Of a stretch of DNA of 64,000 bases, positions 35,096 to 43,161 are shown one piece after another (the stretch's first letter is position 1; each line of letters opens with the position of its first letter). The notes below the pieces were generated by a model. That model ran no database searches, was not told the origin of the DNA, and saw nothing but the letters and a program-made list of their open reading frames with translations. Source of the stretch: Microbacterium dextranolyticum (GTDB taxonomy: Bacteria > Actinomycetota > Actinomycetes > Actinomycetales > Microbacteriaceae); assembly GCF_016907295.1 (NCBI RefSeq), contig NZ_JAFBBR010000001.1:1178001-1242000 (forward strand), in the 5' to 3' direction. Made by a program: the position numbers and the translations under genes.

Positions 35096-35776
35096 GTGTT
35101 CTACTGGGTCATGAAGTACATCGTGATCGGACCGATCGTCAAGGCGATCTTCCGACCATGGATCGTGGGTCGGGCGAACGTCCCGGCATCCGGTGCGGCG
35201 ATCCTCGCGTCGAACCATCTGTCGGTCAGTGACTCGATCTTCCTGCCCCTCATGATCGACCGGCCGATGAGCTTTCTCGCGAAGAGCGACTACTTCACCG
35301 GGACCGGTCTGTCGGGCTGGTCCACGCGCATGTTCATGAAGGCGACCGGCCAGATCCCCATCGACCGCACCGGCGGCAAGGCGTCCGAGGCGTCTCTCAA
35401 CACAGGACTGCAGGTGCTCGGTCGCGGCGACCTGCTCGGCATCTATCCCGAAGGCACGCGCAGCCCCGACGGCAAGCTGTACCGGGGGCGCACGGGCCTG
35501 GCGCGGATGGCGCTCGAGGCGCGCGTTCCGGTCGTGCCGGTCGTGATGGTCGACACCGGCGAGGTCATGCCGATCGGCCGGACGATCCCGCGGATCGGAC
35601 GTGTCGGGATGGTGATCGGCGAGCCGCTCGACTTCTCGCGCTTCCACGGCATGGAGTCCGACCGCTACGTGCTGCGGTCGGTGACCGACGAGATCATGGT
35701 CGCGCTGCAGCGGCTGGGTGAGCAGAAGTACGAGGATGTCTACGCCTCGACGGTCAAGGATCGCCGCCCCGCGTGA
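35096..35776 (+). CDS. 1-acyl-glycerol-3-phosphate acyltransferase-like protein (PlsC family)
   Basis: The 226-residue enzyme transfers acyl chains to lysophosphatidate or a related acceptor at the membrane. The catalytic HX4D motif is NHLSVSD (His 41, Asp 46) and the acceptor-binding motif is YPEGTRSPDG. The N-terminal segment VMKYIVIGPIVKAIF is hydrophobic. The GTG start has GGGAG upstream and lies 15 bp after glk, so the pair is probably one operon. Confidence 0.9.
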   Translation: MFYWVMKYIVIGPIVKAIFRPWIVGRANVPASGAAILASNHLSVSDSIFLPLMIDRPMSFLAKSDYFTGTGLSGWSTRMFMKATGQIPIDRTGGKASEASLNTGLQVLGRGDLLGIYPEGTRSPDGKLYRGRTGLARMALEARVPVVPVVMVDTGEVMPIGRTIPRIGRVGMVIGEPLDFSRFHGMESDRYVLRSVTDEIMVALQRLGEQKYEDVYASTVKDRRPA

Positions 35777-35825
35777 GGCGCGGATGACCCCTCCGCTGCG
35801 GCGCCGGGTGTTCCCCCGTCACCAC

Positions 35826-35831
35826 TAGACT
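35826..35831 (+). promoter_or_regulatory. -10 box of the probable leaderless DAHP synthase mRNA
   Basis: TAGACT ends 6 nt before the ATG at 35838; no ribosome binding site is present. Confidence 0.55.
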
Positions 35832-35837
35832 GAGCCG

Positions 35838-37175
35838 ATGCCCACCCTGCACGCCGACTTGGATCACTGGCGCTCCCTCCCGATCAAGCAGCAGCCCGTC
35901 TGGACCGACCTCGACTCCGTTGCGGCCGTCTCGGACGAGATCGCGTCGCTGCCGCCGCTCGTTTTCGCGGGCGAGGTCGACAACCTGCGCGACCGTCTCG
36001 CCCGCGCCGCGGCCGGGCAGGCGTTCCTGCTGCAGGGCGGCGACTGTGCGGAGACGTTCGCGGGTGCGACGGCCGAACAGATCCGCAACCGCATCAAGAC
36101 GGTGCTGCAGATGGCGGTCGTGCTCACGTACGGCGCGTCGATGCCGGTCGTGAAGATGGGGCGGATGGCGGGCCAGTTCGCCAAGCCCCGCTCGAGCGAC
36201 ACCGAGACGCGCGGCGACGTGACGCTGCCGGCGTACCGCGGCGACATCGTCAACGGCTACGACTTCACCGAGGCCTCGCGTCAGCCCGACCCGCAGCGTC
36301 TGCTGAAGGGTTACCACACGGCGGCATCGACCATCAACCTGATCCGCGCCTTCACGCAGGGCGGCTTCGCGGACCTCCGCGAGGTGCACAGCTGGAACAA
36401 GGGCTTCGCGCAGAACCCCGCCAACCAGCAGTACGAGCGCCTCGCGACCGAGATCGACCGGGCCATCAAGTTCATGGAGGCCGCGGGCGCCGACTTCGAC
36501 GAGCTCAAGCGCGTCGAGTTCTACACGGGCCACGAGGGTCTGCTCATGGACTACGAGCGCCCGATGACGCGCATCGACTCGCGCACCCACACGCCCTACA
36601 ACACGTCGGCGCACTTCCTGTGGATCGGGGAGCGCACGCGTGAGCTCGACGGTGCGCACGTCGACTACTTCTCGAAGATCCGGAACCCCATCGGGGTGAA
36701 GCTCGGTCCGACGACGTCTCCCGAGACGGCGCTCGAGCTGATCGACAAGCTCGACCCCGAGCGCGAGCCCGGTCGCCTCACGTTCATCACCCGCATGGGC
36801 GCCGGAAAGATCCGCGACGCGCTGCCGCCGCTGCTGCAGGCCGTGAAGGATGCCGGCGCGACGCCGCTGTGGGTCACCGACCCCATGCACGGCAACGGCA
36901 TCACGACGCCGACCGGGTACAAGACGCGCCGCTTCGACGACGTGGTCGACGAGGTACGCGGCTTCTTCGAGGCGCACCGCGCCGTGGGCACCTTCCCGGG
37001 TGGCATCCATGTCGAGCTCACCGGCGACGACGTCACCGAGTGCCTGGGCGGCTCGGAGCACATCGACGAGGCGACCCTCGCGACCCGTTACGAGAGCCTC
37101 TGCGACCCGCGCCTGAACCACAAGCAGTCGCTCGAGCTGGCCTTCCTGGTGGCCGAGGAGCTCGAGAAGCGCTGA
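35838..37175 (+). CDS. aroG: Class II 3-deoxy-7-phosphoheptulonate synthase
   Basis: The 445-residue enzyme joins phosphoenolpyruvate and erythrose 4-phosphate, the first step of aromatic amino acid synthesis. It is the plant-like class II type found in actinobacteria (Mycobacterium AroG is about 460 residues). Key blocks are QGGDCAETF with the metal Cys, VVKMGRMAGQFAKPRS, and WVTDPMHGNG with a metal His. It stands alone with its own promoter. In Mycobacterium tuberculosis aroG is also close to pknL, matching the order here. Confidence 0.95.
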   Translation: MPTLHADLDHWRSLPIKQQPVWTDLDSVAAVSDEIASLPPLVFAGEVDNLRDRLARAAAGQAFLLQGGDCAETFAGATAEQIRNRIKTVLQMAVVLTYGASMPVVKMGRMAGQFAKPRSSDTETRGDVTLPAYRGDIVNGYDFTEASRQPDPQRLLKGYHTAASTINLIRAFTQGGFADLREVHSWNKGFAQNPANQQYERLATEIDRAIKFMEAAGADFDELKRVEFYTGHEGLLMDYERPMTRIDSRTHTPYNTSAHFLWIGERTRELDGAHVDYFSKIRNPIGVKLGPTTSPETALELIDKLDPEREPGRLTFITRMGAGKIRDALPPLLQAVKDAGATPLWVTDPMHGNGITTPTGYKTRRFDDVVDEVRGFFEAHRAVGTFPGGIHVELTGDDVTECLGGSEHIDEATLATRYESLCDPRLNHKQSLELAFLVAEELEKR

Positions 37176-37204
37176 CCTCCGCGCCGCCCGGTCTCCGACG
37201 TCGG

Positions 37205-37281
37205 GACATCCGGGTCCCCGCGAGACCTCCCTTATGTACGCCTTTTCGGCCTTTTGCGTGACATAGGCGAGGTTTCGCGGG
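37205..37281. repeat. Intergenic palindromic repeat, family 2, left of the DUF559 gene
   Basis: Arms CCCCGCGAGACCTCCCTTATG and GCGAGGTTTCGCGGG pair at the ends, and TATGTACGC pairs with GCGTGACATA inside. The match to the copy at 38298 extends about 11 bp further left through CATCCGG, in the same orientation. It ends 49 bp before the DUF559 gene. Confidence 0.8.
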
Positions 37282-37330
37282 CGGTTGTGGACGATCGGCG
37301 AGGACCCGGCGGGGCGAGCATGATCAGCGC

Positions 37331-38278
37331 ATGCCTCGTGTTCCTCCGCCGCTCCCCGCGCACCTGAGGGGCGCCGCGTTCTCCTTCGCCGACGCGACCG
37401 TCGCCGGGGTGGGGCGCCGCCGGCTTCGGGCGAGCGACGTCATCCATCCGCACCGCGGCGTCTACACGTCCGATTCTGCGGACGGTCTGCACGGCGCCTG
37501 CGTCGCTGCGGTACCCCTGCTCGGCGACCGCCGGTTCTTCAGCCATCTGACCGCGGCGCGCCTGTGGGGCATACCGACGCCCGGTGAATGGATGCCGGGC
37601 GAGCCGCTCCACATCGTGACGCTGGTGGGTGCGGAACCGCTACGGCGCCCCGGCATCCGCGGGTGGGAGAGTGCGACGTCGCCCGGGGTCGCGGTGATCG
37701 ACGGGCTGCCGGTCGCGGACGCGGCGGATGTCTGGGCGCAGCTGTCGATCCCCGGGTCGGTCGGCACCGACCCGGGGACGGGGGCGCGGCGCGCGTTGTC
37801 GCCCGAATGGCTCGTGGCGGCGGGGGACTACCTGCTCACCGGCCCCCGGATCGGCAGTACGCGAACTCCTCTCGTCACCCTCGACCGGCTCGCCGAGGTG
37901 ACGCGCGGCCATCGCGGCAAGCGGGGATCGAAGGCGCTCGCGTGGGCGTTCGAGCGCGTGCGGCCCGGGCCGCAGTCGCCTCGCGAGAGCCTGCTCAGAG
38001 TGGCGCTCGTCGATCGCGGGCTGCCGGAACCCGAGGTGCAGGTGGCCGTCCGCACGGCTGCGGGTCTGCGGCATGCCGACCTGGGGTACGCCGCGGCCCA
38101 TGTGCTGATCGAGTACCAGGGTGACCACCATCGCACGGACCGACGGCAGTGGCTGGAGGATCTGACCCGGCGTCAGCTGTTCGAAGAAGCGGGCTATCGG
38201 GTGATCGAGGTCGGCATGGATGCCTTCGAGGACGGCTGCGTCGTCCTCGCACAGCGCATCCGCCAGGCCCTCCGCTGA
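37331..38278 (+). CDS. DUF559/Vsr-fold endonuclease-like protein with AbiEi-like N-terminus
   Basis: The 315-residue protein has an N-terminal part resembling the helix-turn-helix half of AbiEi-type proteins (SDVIHPHRGVYTS and FFSHLTAARLWGI) and a C-terminal DUF559 domain with a restriction-endonuclease-like fold (RHADLGYAAAHVLIEYQGDHHRTD, about residues 245-270). The Asp and Glu of DLGY and EYQGDHH fit a PD-(D/E)xK metal site. Members are common in actinobacteria with unknown role. No partner toxin gene is adjacent. It is bracketed closely on both sides by copies of one palindromic repeat. I see no clear ribosome binding site at the ATG. Confidence 0.75.
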   Translation: MPRVPPPLPAHLRGAAFSFADATVAGVGRRRLRASDVIHPHRGVYTSDSADGLHGACVAAVPLLGDRRFFSHLTAARLWGIPTPGEWMPGEPLHIVTLVGAEPLRRPGIRGWESATSPGVAVIDGLPVADAADVWAQLSIPGSVGTDPGTGARRALSPEWLVAAGDYLLTGPRIGSTRTPLVTLDRLAEVTRGHRGKRGSKALAWAFERVRPGPQSPRESLLRVALVDRGLPEPEVQVAVRTAAGLRHADLGYAAAHVLIEYQGDHHRTDRRQWLEDLTRRQLFEEAGYRVIEVGMDAFEDGCVVLAQRIRQALR

Positions 38279-38297
38279 CCGAGACGCAGCCTTGAGT

Positions 38298-38375
38298 GGC
38301 ATCCGGCTCCCCGCGAAACCTCCCGTATGTACCGCAACACGCCGAGAAAGCGTACACAGGCGAGGTTTCGCGGGG
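38298..38375. repeat. Intergenic palindromic repeat, family 2, right of the DUF559 gene
   Basis: The outer arms CCCCGCGAAACC and GGTTTCGCGGGG are perfect complements, and GTATGTAC faces GCGTACA inside. It begins 20 bp after the DUF559 stop and ends 24 bp before the end of the convergent kinase gene. Confidence 0.8.
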
Positions 38376-38398
38376 AGGGGCGAGTGGCCGGGGCGGGC

Positions 38399-40324
38399 TC
38401 AGCCGGTGGAGCGGACGGTGATCTTCGTACCCGGGAGCTGCATCGTGCCGGCTGCGGGGCTCGTGCTCGACACCGTGAAGATGCTCCAGACGATCTCCGG
38501 CAGCGCCGTCCCGGGCTCGAAGCCGGCCTTGCGCAGCGCGTCCATCGCAGCGGCGACGGTCTGACCCGTGACGTCGGGCACCTTGATGGGCGCCGGGCCC
38601 TTCGAGACGACGAGGGTCACGGTCTGCCCCGGCTGCAGACGTGCCCCGTCGGAGGTCGGGGCGATGCGGATGACACGGCCGCTGGCGATGTCGTCGTCGT
38701 ATTCCTCGGTGGTCGTCGCGTTCAGGTCCACCGCAGAGAGTGCGGTGCGCGCCGAGTCGAGGCTGCGACCGGACACGTCGGGAACCGGTCCGGCCGACAC
38801 CTCGAACGCGACGGTCGCACCTTCGAGCGCGCTGCACCCTTCGGTGCAGTCGACGGCGTCCCCGCCACCGGGCGGTGTGATCATCGCTCGGGTGACGGTG
38901 CCCGACGCCGCGTCCTCGAAGTAGCGGACGGGGTCGCCCGACGGTGTGATGTACGCGTCGCCCAGCAGCCGCGTCGCCTGGGTGATGTCCACGCCGGAGA
39001 GCGTGCGGATCTCGTGCGTCGCCGGACCGAGCGAGACGATCACGGTGACGGGACTGTCTTTGGCGACCCGCTCGCCGATCGCCGGGTCGGTGCGGATCGT
39101 CTGGCCGGTCGGCACCTCGCGGCTGTTGTCTTCGCCCGGGGATGCCACGAGCGAGGCCCCGGCGAGGACGCCTGCCGCTTCGTCGAGTGACATGCCGCTC
39201 ACGTCGGGAACCGCGACGAGCGATCCCGGTCCCGATCCGAACCACCATCCCGTGCCGCCGGCCGCACCGGTCAGCACGAGCACGAGCACGATCAGCCACC
39301 AGCCGCGCCGGGTGCGCGCGCGTGCGCGGCGCCGTAAGAGGGTGGCATTGTCGGTGGCCTCGGTGACGATGGGGGCCGTGAACGTCCCCGGCATGACCTT
39401 GGTGACCTCGCCCGAATCGATGCCGTCGTCGACGGCGACGATACCGGGAGCGGGCGCGCGGACGACGTGCGGGAAGACCCCGAGTTCCTTCTCGACCTCT
39501 CGAAGCCGGTCGAGCATCGCCCGTGCGTCGGCGGGACGCTCCTCGGGGTCGCGTTCGGTGGCCCACATGACGAGCTCGTCGAGCGACTCGGGAACACCCG
39601 GATTCTTCGCGGACGGCCGGGGAACCGAGTCGGTCGCGTGCTGATAGGCGATCTGCATGGGCTGCTCGCCCTTGTAAGGCTGCTCGCCGACGAGCATCTC
39701 GTAGAGCATGATGCCGAGCGCGTAGATGTCGCTGCGGGCATCCGCCGTGCCGCGCGTCACGAGCTCGGGCGCGAGGTAGGCGATCGTGCCGAGCAGCATC
39801 TGCCCGGTCGCCGTGTTGGCGCTCGTCGCACGGGCCAGGCCGAAGTCGCCGATCTTGATGCGGCCGTCTTCGGCGAGCAGGACGTTCTCGGGCTTCACGT
39901 CGCGATGGACGATCCCGGCGCGGTGCGCGGCGGCGAGGCCTGAGAGCACGGCATCCATGATCGTGATCGTCTGCGGGATCGACAGGCGGCGCTGCTCGCG
40001 CAGCAGGTCGCGCAGCGTGATGCCCGGCAGGTACTCCATGACGAGATACGCCATCTCGCCGTCCTGCCCCTGGTCGAACACGTTCACGACGTGGGGATCG
40101 GCCAGGCGCGCCGCGGCACGGGCCTCTTGGATGAAGCGCCCCTGGAACACGGTGTCGTCCGAGAGGTGGCTGTGCATCACCTTCAGGGCGACGCGGCGCT
40201 CGAGTCGCAGGTCGGTGGCGACGTAGACGGTGGCCATGCCGCCGCGGGCGATGCGAGCACGCACGCGGTACCGACCGTCGACCAGACGGCCGATCAGCGG
40301 GTCGGTCTGCTGGCTCGTGCTCAC
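38399..40324 (-). CDS. PASTA-domain Ser/Thr protein kinase (PknL-like)
   Basis: The 641-residue membrane kinase has a cytoplasmic Hanks-type domain (about 18-280: VARGGMATVY-like glycine loop, catalytic HRDVKPEN, IGDFGLA, and an activation loop with Thr), a juxtamembrane linker, one membrane helix (about 350-372), and four extracellular PASTA repeats (VPDVSGMSLDEAAG, LSGVDITQATRLLG, VPDVSGRSLDSART, VPDVTGQTVAAAMD). The second repeat is divergent. The start is a GTG 6 nt after a TAGACT box. The divergent neighbour is the Rv2175c-like protein, the known substrate of mycobacterial PknL, so this is probably the PknL orthologue. PASTA domains sense peptidoglycan fragments, fitting the dcw cluster nearby. 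Confidence 0.92.
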   Translation of the reverse strand: MSTSQQTDPLIGRLVDGRYRVRARIARGGMATVYVATDLRLERRVALKVMHSHLSDDTVFQGRFIQEARAAARLADPHVVNVFDQGQDGEMAYLVMEYLPGITLRDLLREQRRLSIPQTITIMDAVLSGLAAAHRAGIVHRDVKPENVLLAEDGRIKIGDFGLARATSANTATGQMLLGTIAYLAPELVTRGTADARSDIYALGIMLYEMLVGEQPYKGEQPMQIAYQHATDSVPRPSAKNPGVPESLDELVMWATERDPEERPADARAMLDRLREVEKELGVFPHVVRAPAPGIVAVDDGIDSGEVTKVMPGTFTAPIVTEATDNATLLRRRARARTRRGWWLIVLVLVLTGAAGGTGWWFGSGPGSLVAVPDVSGMSLDEAAGVLAGASLVASPGEDNSREVPTGQTIRTDPAIGERVAKDSPVTVIVSLGPATHEIRTLSGVDITQATRLLGDAYITPSGDPVRYFEDAASGTVTRAMITPPGGGDAVDCTEGCSALEGATVAFEVSAGPVPDVSGRSLDSARTALSAVDLNATTTEEYDDDIASGRVIRIAPTSDGARLQPGQTVTLVVSKGPAPIKVPDVTGQTVAAAMDALRKAGFEPGTALPEIVWSIFTVSSTSPAAGTMQLPGTKITVRSTG

Positions 40325-40330
40325 GCGACG

Positions 40331-40336
40331 AGTCTA
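40331..40336 (-). promoter_or_regulatory. -10 box of the probable leaderless kinase mRNA
   Basis: TAGACT on the minus strand ends 6 nt before the GTG start at 40324. Confidence 0.55.
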
Positions 40337-40417
40337 CGGAGCGGATGCCGTGAGACCGCGGAGCGCCTCACCCCTGCGACGCCGCGGCTCGGGTGCGCGG
40401 TCGTCGCCGGACAGTGC

Positions 40418-40423
40418 GATAGT
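40418..40423 (+). promoter_or_regulatory. -10 box of the Rv2175c-like gene
   Basis: GATAGT ends 6 nt before the GTG at 40430. GGAGG lies in the gap, too close to serve as a normal ribosome binding site. Confidence 0.4.
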
Positions 40424-40429
40424 GGAGGG

Positions 40430-40780
40430 GTGACCGATGCCTCCGCCCCTTCGTACGCCACCGACTGGCTCGCCATGCCCGATCTGGTCGAGGCGCTCGG
40501 TGAGCCGCTCGGCCGGGTCCGCCGTCTCATCGATGAGCGTCACCTCATCGGATCGACGCGCACCGGTGTCTTCGCCGTCCCCTCCGTCTTCCTCGTCGAC
40601 GGCGCGCCGCTGTCGTCGCTGCGCGGCACCGTGAACGTGCTGCAGGATGCCGGGTTCTCCGCCGACGAGGTCATCGACTGGCTCCTGGAAGAAGAGGAGT
40701 CGATCGGCGTCGCCCCGATCGAGGCGCTCCTCCGGGGCCGCAAGAGCGAAGTGCGGCGCGTCGCGCAGACGCTCGCCTGA
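40430..40780 (+). CDS. Rv2175c family DNA-binding protein
   Basis: The 116-residue protein has an N-terminal winged helix-turn-helix (DWLAMPDLVEALGEPLGRVRRLIDERHLIG) and a C-terminal helical part (VIDWLLEEEESIGVAPIEALLRGRKSEV). It matches mycobacterial Rv2175c, a DNA-binding protein whose binding is lost when PknL phosphorylates its Thr. The N-terminal tail here (MTDASAPSYATDW) contains Thr and Ser that could serve the same role. It is divergent from the kinase gene by 105 bp. Confidence 0.85.
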   Translation: MTDASAPSYATDWLAMPDLVEALGEPLGRVRRLIDERHLIGSTRTGVFAVPSVFLVDGAPLSSLRGTVNVLQDAGFSADEVIDWLLEEEESIGVAPIEALLRGRKSEVRRVAQTLA

Positions 40781-40809
40781 TCCGACGGGCGCGCCGGCTC
40801 GCGCCGGGA

Positions 40810-41898
40810 TCACGCCGTGCGGGCCGTCGCGTCGCGTGCGAGCGCGCGGAGGGTGTCGATCGTGGTCGCTGCGAGCGGGGCATCCTGCAACGCGGCATCG
40901 GCTTCGAGGGTGTAGCCGGCGATCAGCTGCTCGACGCGCTCGAGGGCGCCCGTGTCGATGATCGTCTGCTGCAGGTCGGCGATCTGCGTGTCGTCGAGCC
41001 CGGTGTCGCCCAGGAGCGCGTCGAACCCGACGACGGCCGACGCGGTCATCCGCTCGCGCGCGTAGGCGATCAGCACGGTCCGTTTCCCCTCGCGCAGGTC
41101 GTCGCCGGAGGGCTTGCCGGTCACCGCGGCGTCGCCGAACACGCCCAGCACGTCGTCGCGCAGCTGGAAGGCCAGCCCCAGCGGATGGCCGAACTCCGAC
41201 AGCGCCGCGGTCTGCGAGGCGTCCGCTCCGGCAAGTCGAGCGCCGAGGAGCAGCGGGTGCTGGACCGAGTAGCGGGCGGATTTCAGGGATGCCACGCGCA
41301 ACGCGCGCTCCGCGTGGTCGGCCGCGGGAGCGGTCACGAATGCGGCTTCCTCGGCGATGTCGAGGAACTGGCCGACCGTGACCTCGCGCCGCATCAGCGC
41401 GTAGACCTCGCGCGCTCCGGCGGCGTGCGCGGCCTGCGTGAGCCCCTGCTCCAGCAGATCGTCGCTCCACGCGACGAGAAGATCACCGAGCAGGATCGCT
41501 CCGGAGCGGCCGAATGCCACCGGATCGCCGGCCCACCCGGCGCCGCGGTGGTGGGCTTCGAGTCCGCGGTGGGCGGCGGGTCGGCCGCGGCGTGTGTCGG
41601 AGTTGTCGATCAGATCGTCGTGCACCAGTGCGGCGGCGTGGAAGACCTCGAGCGCCGCCGCCGCCGCGATGACGTCGGCCCCGGGCTGTGCCGACGGGGC
41701 CGTCCGGTGCGCGACGGCCTCCCAACCGGCGAGGCAGAAGCGTGCGCGCAGGCGCTTGCCGCCATCCACCGCCGACGCCGCAGCGGTCAGGAAGGATGCC
41801 GTCTCTGCGCCCGAGCCCTGCCATCTGGCCGTCTCATCTGCCACGAAGCTTGCCAGACGCTGGGAAACTGCCGCGATCGGGTCGGAGGGGGAGGTCAC
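40810..41898 (-). CDS. Trans-polyprenyl diphosphate synthase
   Basis: The 362-residue enzyme condenses isoprenyl diphosphates into geranylgeranyl or longer chains. The first Asp-rich motif is HDDLIDNSD (Asp 94, 95 and 98) and the second is QLRDDVLG. The GGKRLRARF block binds isopentenyl diphosphate. It corresponds in position to idsA2 in mycobacteria. Chain length cannot be read with certainty. The start is a GTG 6 nt after a TAGGCT box. Confidence 0.92.
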   Translation of the reverse strand: MTSPSDPIAAVSQRLASFVADETARWQGSGAETASFLTAAASAVDGGKRLRARFCLAGWEAVAHRTAPSAQPGADVIAAAAALEVFHAAALVHDDLIDNSDTRRGRPAAHRGLEAHHRGAGWAGDPVAFGRSGAILLGDLLVAWSDDLLEQGLTQAAHAAGAREVYALMRREVTVGQFLDIAEEAAFVTAPAADHAERALRVASLKSARYSVQHPLLLGARLAGADASQTAALSEFGHPLGLAFQLRDDVLGVFGDAAVTGKPSGDDLREGKRTVLIAYARERMTASAVVGFDALLGDTGLDDTQIADLQQTIIDTGALERVEQLIAGYTLEADAALQDAPLAATTIDTLRALARDATARTA

Positions 41899-41904
41899 GG
41901 GCCT

Positions 41905-41910
41905 AGCCTA
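41905..41910 (-). promoter_or_regulatory. -10 box of the probable leaderless prenyl synthase mRNA
   Basis: TAGGCT on the minus strand ends 6 nt before the GTG start at 41898. Confidence 0.55.
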
Positions 41911-41927
41911 GTTCGCGAGTGCACGCG

Positions 41928-41933
41928 TAGAAT
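41928..41933 (+). promoter_or_regulatory. -10 box of the DUF3040 gene
   Basis: TAGAAT lies 41 nt before the ATG at 41975, giving a leader that carries CAGGGGGA as ribosome binding site. It lies 17 bp from the oppositely directed -10 box of the prenyl synthase. Confidence 0.5.
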
Positions 41934-41974
41934 CGTGGGCACAGACCCGCCAGTAATACCCGTCAGGGGGACGC

Positions 41975-42367
41975 ATGCCGCTCTCAGAACAGGAGCAGCG
42001 CCTGCTCGATGAGATGGAACGCCATCTCATGAACAAGGACGCCGACGTCGTGAGCGCCCCGCGTGAAGGGCAGACGCTCAGCTACCGCAACATCGTGTAC
42101 GGCACGGTGCTCGTCCTTCTCGGCCTCGGTGGGCTGATCGCCGGCGTTTCCAGCAACCTCGTCGTCGTCGGCGTCATCGCGTTCGTCGTGATGGTCGCGG
42201 GTGTCGTTCTCGCTGCGACGCCGGCCAAGGGTGTCGCGTCCTCCCTGTCTGACGGGGCAGCGGCTCCCGCCGGTGCGGGACCGGCGCGCAAGGCCTCCGG
42301 ATCGTCGTCGTCCTCTTTCATGGACCGCATGAACGACCGGTGGGACCGTCGGCAGGGCGACCGCTGA
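41975..42367 (+). CDS. DUF3040 small membrane protein
   Basis: The 130-residue protein starts with the family signature MPLSEQEQRLLDEMERHL, followed by two membrane helices (about 40-60 and 65-83) and a Ser/Ala-rich, charged tail. DUF3040 proteins are restricted to actinobacteria, and a copy commonly lies just before mraZ. The function is unknown. A strong terminator follows. Confidence 0.9.
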   Translation: MPLSEQEQRLLDEMERHLMNKDADVVSAPREGQTLSYRNIVYGTVLVLLGLGGLIAGVSSNLVVVGVIAFVVMVAGVVLAATPAKGVASSLSDGAAAPAGAGPARKASGSSSSSFMDRMNDRWDRRQGDR

Positions 42368-42403
42368 TCATCTGACTCCCTCCGCGCTCCGGCGCGGTCG
42401 ATA

Positions 42404-42437
42404 AAAGAGCACCGACCTTCGGGTCGGTGCTCTTTTT
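42404..42437 (+). terminator. Rho-independent terminator before the dcw cluster
   Basis: A perfect 14-bp stem (AAAGAGCACCGACC with GGTCGGTGCTCTTT) is capped by TTCG and ends in a run of T. It is the clearest intrinsic terminator in the window and separates DUF3040 from mraZ. Confidence 0.93.
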
Positions 42438-42562
42438 CGTGCGCCGGGAGCGGCCGCGCGGCGGGGTGTCCCCGGCGCCCGCTCGGCGAACCTCGCGCCC
42501 TGACACGCCGTCGCCGAGTCGAGTGGGAGCTCGGGGGAGGGATTCCGCAGCAAACCCCCAGT

Positions 42563-42591
42563 GAAGTGGAGCGAAGTGGAGTAAAGTGGTG
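42563..42591 (+). promoter_or_regulatory. MraZ operator: three direct repeats
   Basis: The unit AAGTGG occurs at 42564, 42574 and 42584, an exact 10-bp period that places all copies on one helix face. MraZ proteins bind such tandem repeats upstream of their own gene, so autoregulation of the dcw cluster is expected. The rest of 42438-42562 shows nothing clear. Confidence 0.8.
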
Positions 42592-42631
42592 CGCACCGGA
42601 GGCGGGGCCGAGTGAGAGGGGGTGGTTGTGG

Positions 42632-43063
42632 ATGCTGTTGGGCACCTACACCCCCAAGCTCGATGACAAGGGCCGAGTGATCCTTCCCGCGAAATTCCGC
42701 ACCGATCTCGGTGACGGCGTCGTGGTGACCCGCGGGCAGGAGCGCTGCCTCTATGTGTTCAGCACCAAGGAGTTCGAGCGCGTCTACGAGAAGATCCGCG
42801 AGGCGCCCCTGACGAACAAGCAGGCGCGCGACTTCCAACGCATGTTCCTGGCCGGCGCCAGCGACGAGAAGCCCGACAGTCAGAGCCGGATCACCATCCC
42901 CCCGCATCTGCGCACTTACGCGAACCTCGACCGCGAACTGATCGTCACCGGTGTCGGCGCCCACGCCGAGATCTGGGATGCCGAGGCATGGAACACCTAT
43001 GCCGAAGGCAACGAAGACGTCTACTCCGACATGGAGCAGGAGGTGATCCCGGGACTGTTCTGA
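42632..43063 (+). CDS. mraZ: Transcriptional regulator MraZ
   Basis: The 143-residue protein has two SpoVT/AbrB-like halves with the family motifs [15 protein letters not shown] and [13 protein letters not shown]. It forms ring-shaped oligomers that bind the repeats upstream. The ATG gives the standard N-terminus [18 protein letters not shown] lies about 10 nt before it. It opens the division and cell-wall cluster. Confidence 0.96.
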   Translation: MLLGTYTPKLDDKGRVILPAKFRTDLGDGVVVTRGQERCLYVFSTKEFERVYEKIREAPLTNKQARDFQRMFLAGASDEKPDSQSRITIPPHLRTYANLDRELIVTGVGAHAEIWDAEAWNTYAEGNEDVYSDMEQEVIPGLF

Positions 43064-43161
43064 TCCGTGGCCGTGACTCCCAGCCGCACGCCCTGGCGCA
43101 CTTCCCCGGTGCCAGGTCAGGCGGATGGGGATCTCGGCTCCGGATCCCGTTCCGCCGCATC

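Noticed and set aside
37205..38375. Possible CRISPR-like array from the repeated palindromes
   Set aside because: Only two copies flank a gene here, with no regular spacers and no cas genes.
42404..42437. Riboswitch or attenuator before mraZ
   Set aside because: The structure is a simple perfect hairpin with a T-run and no alternative pairing partner; it ends the DUF3040 transcript.
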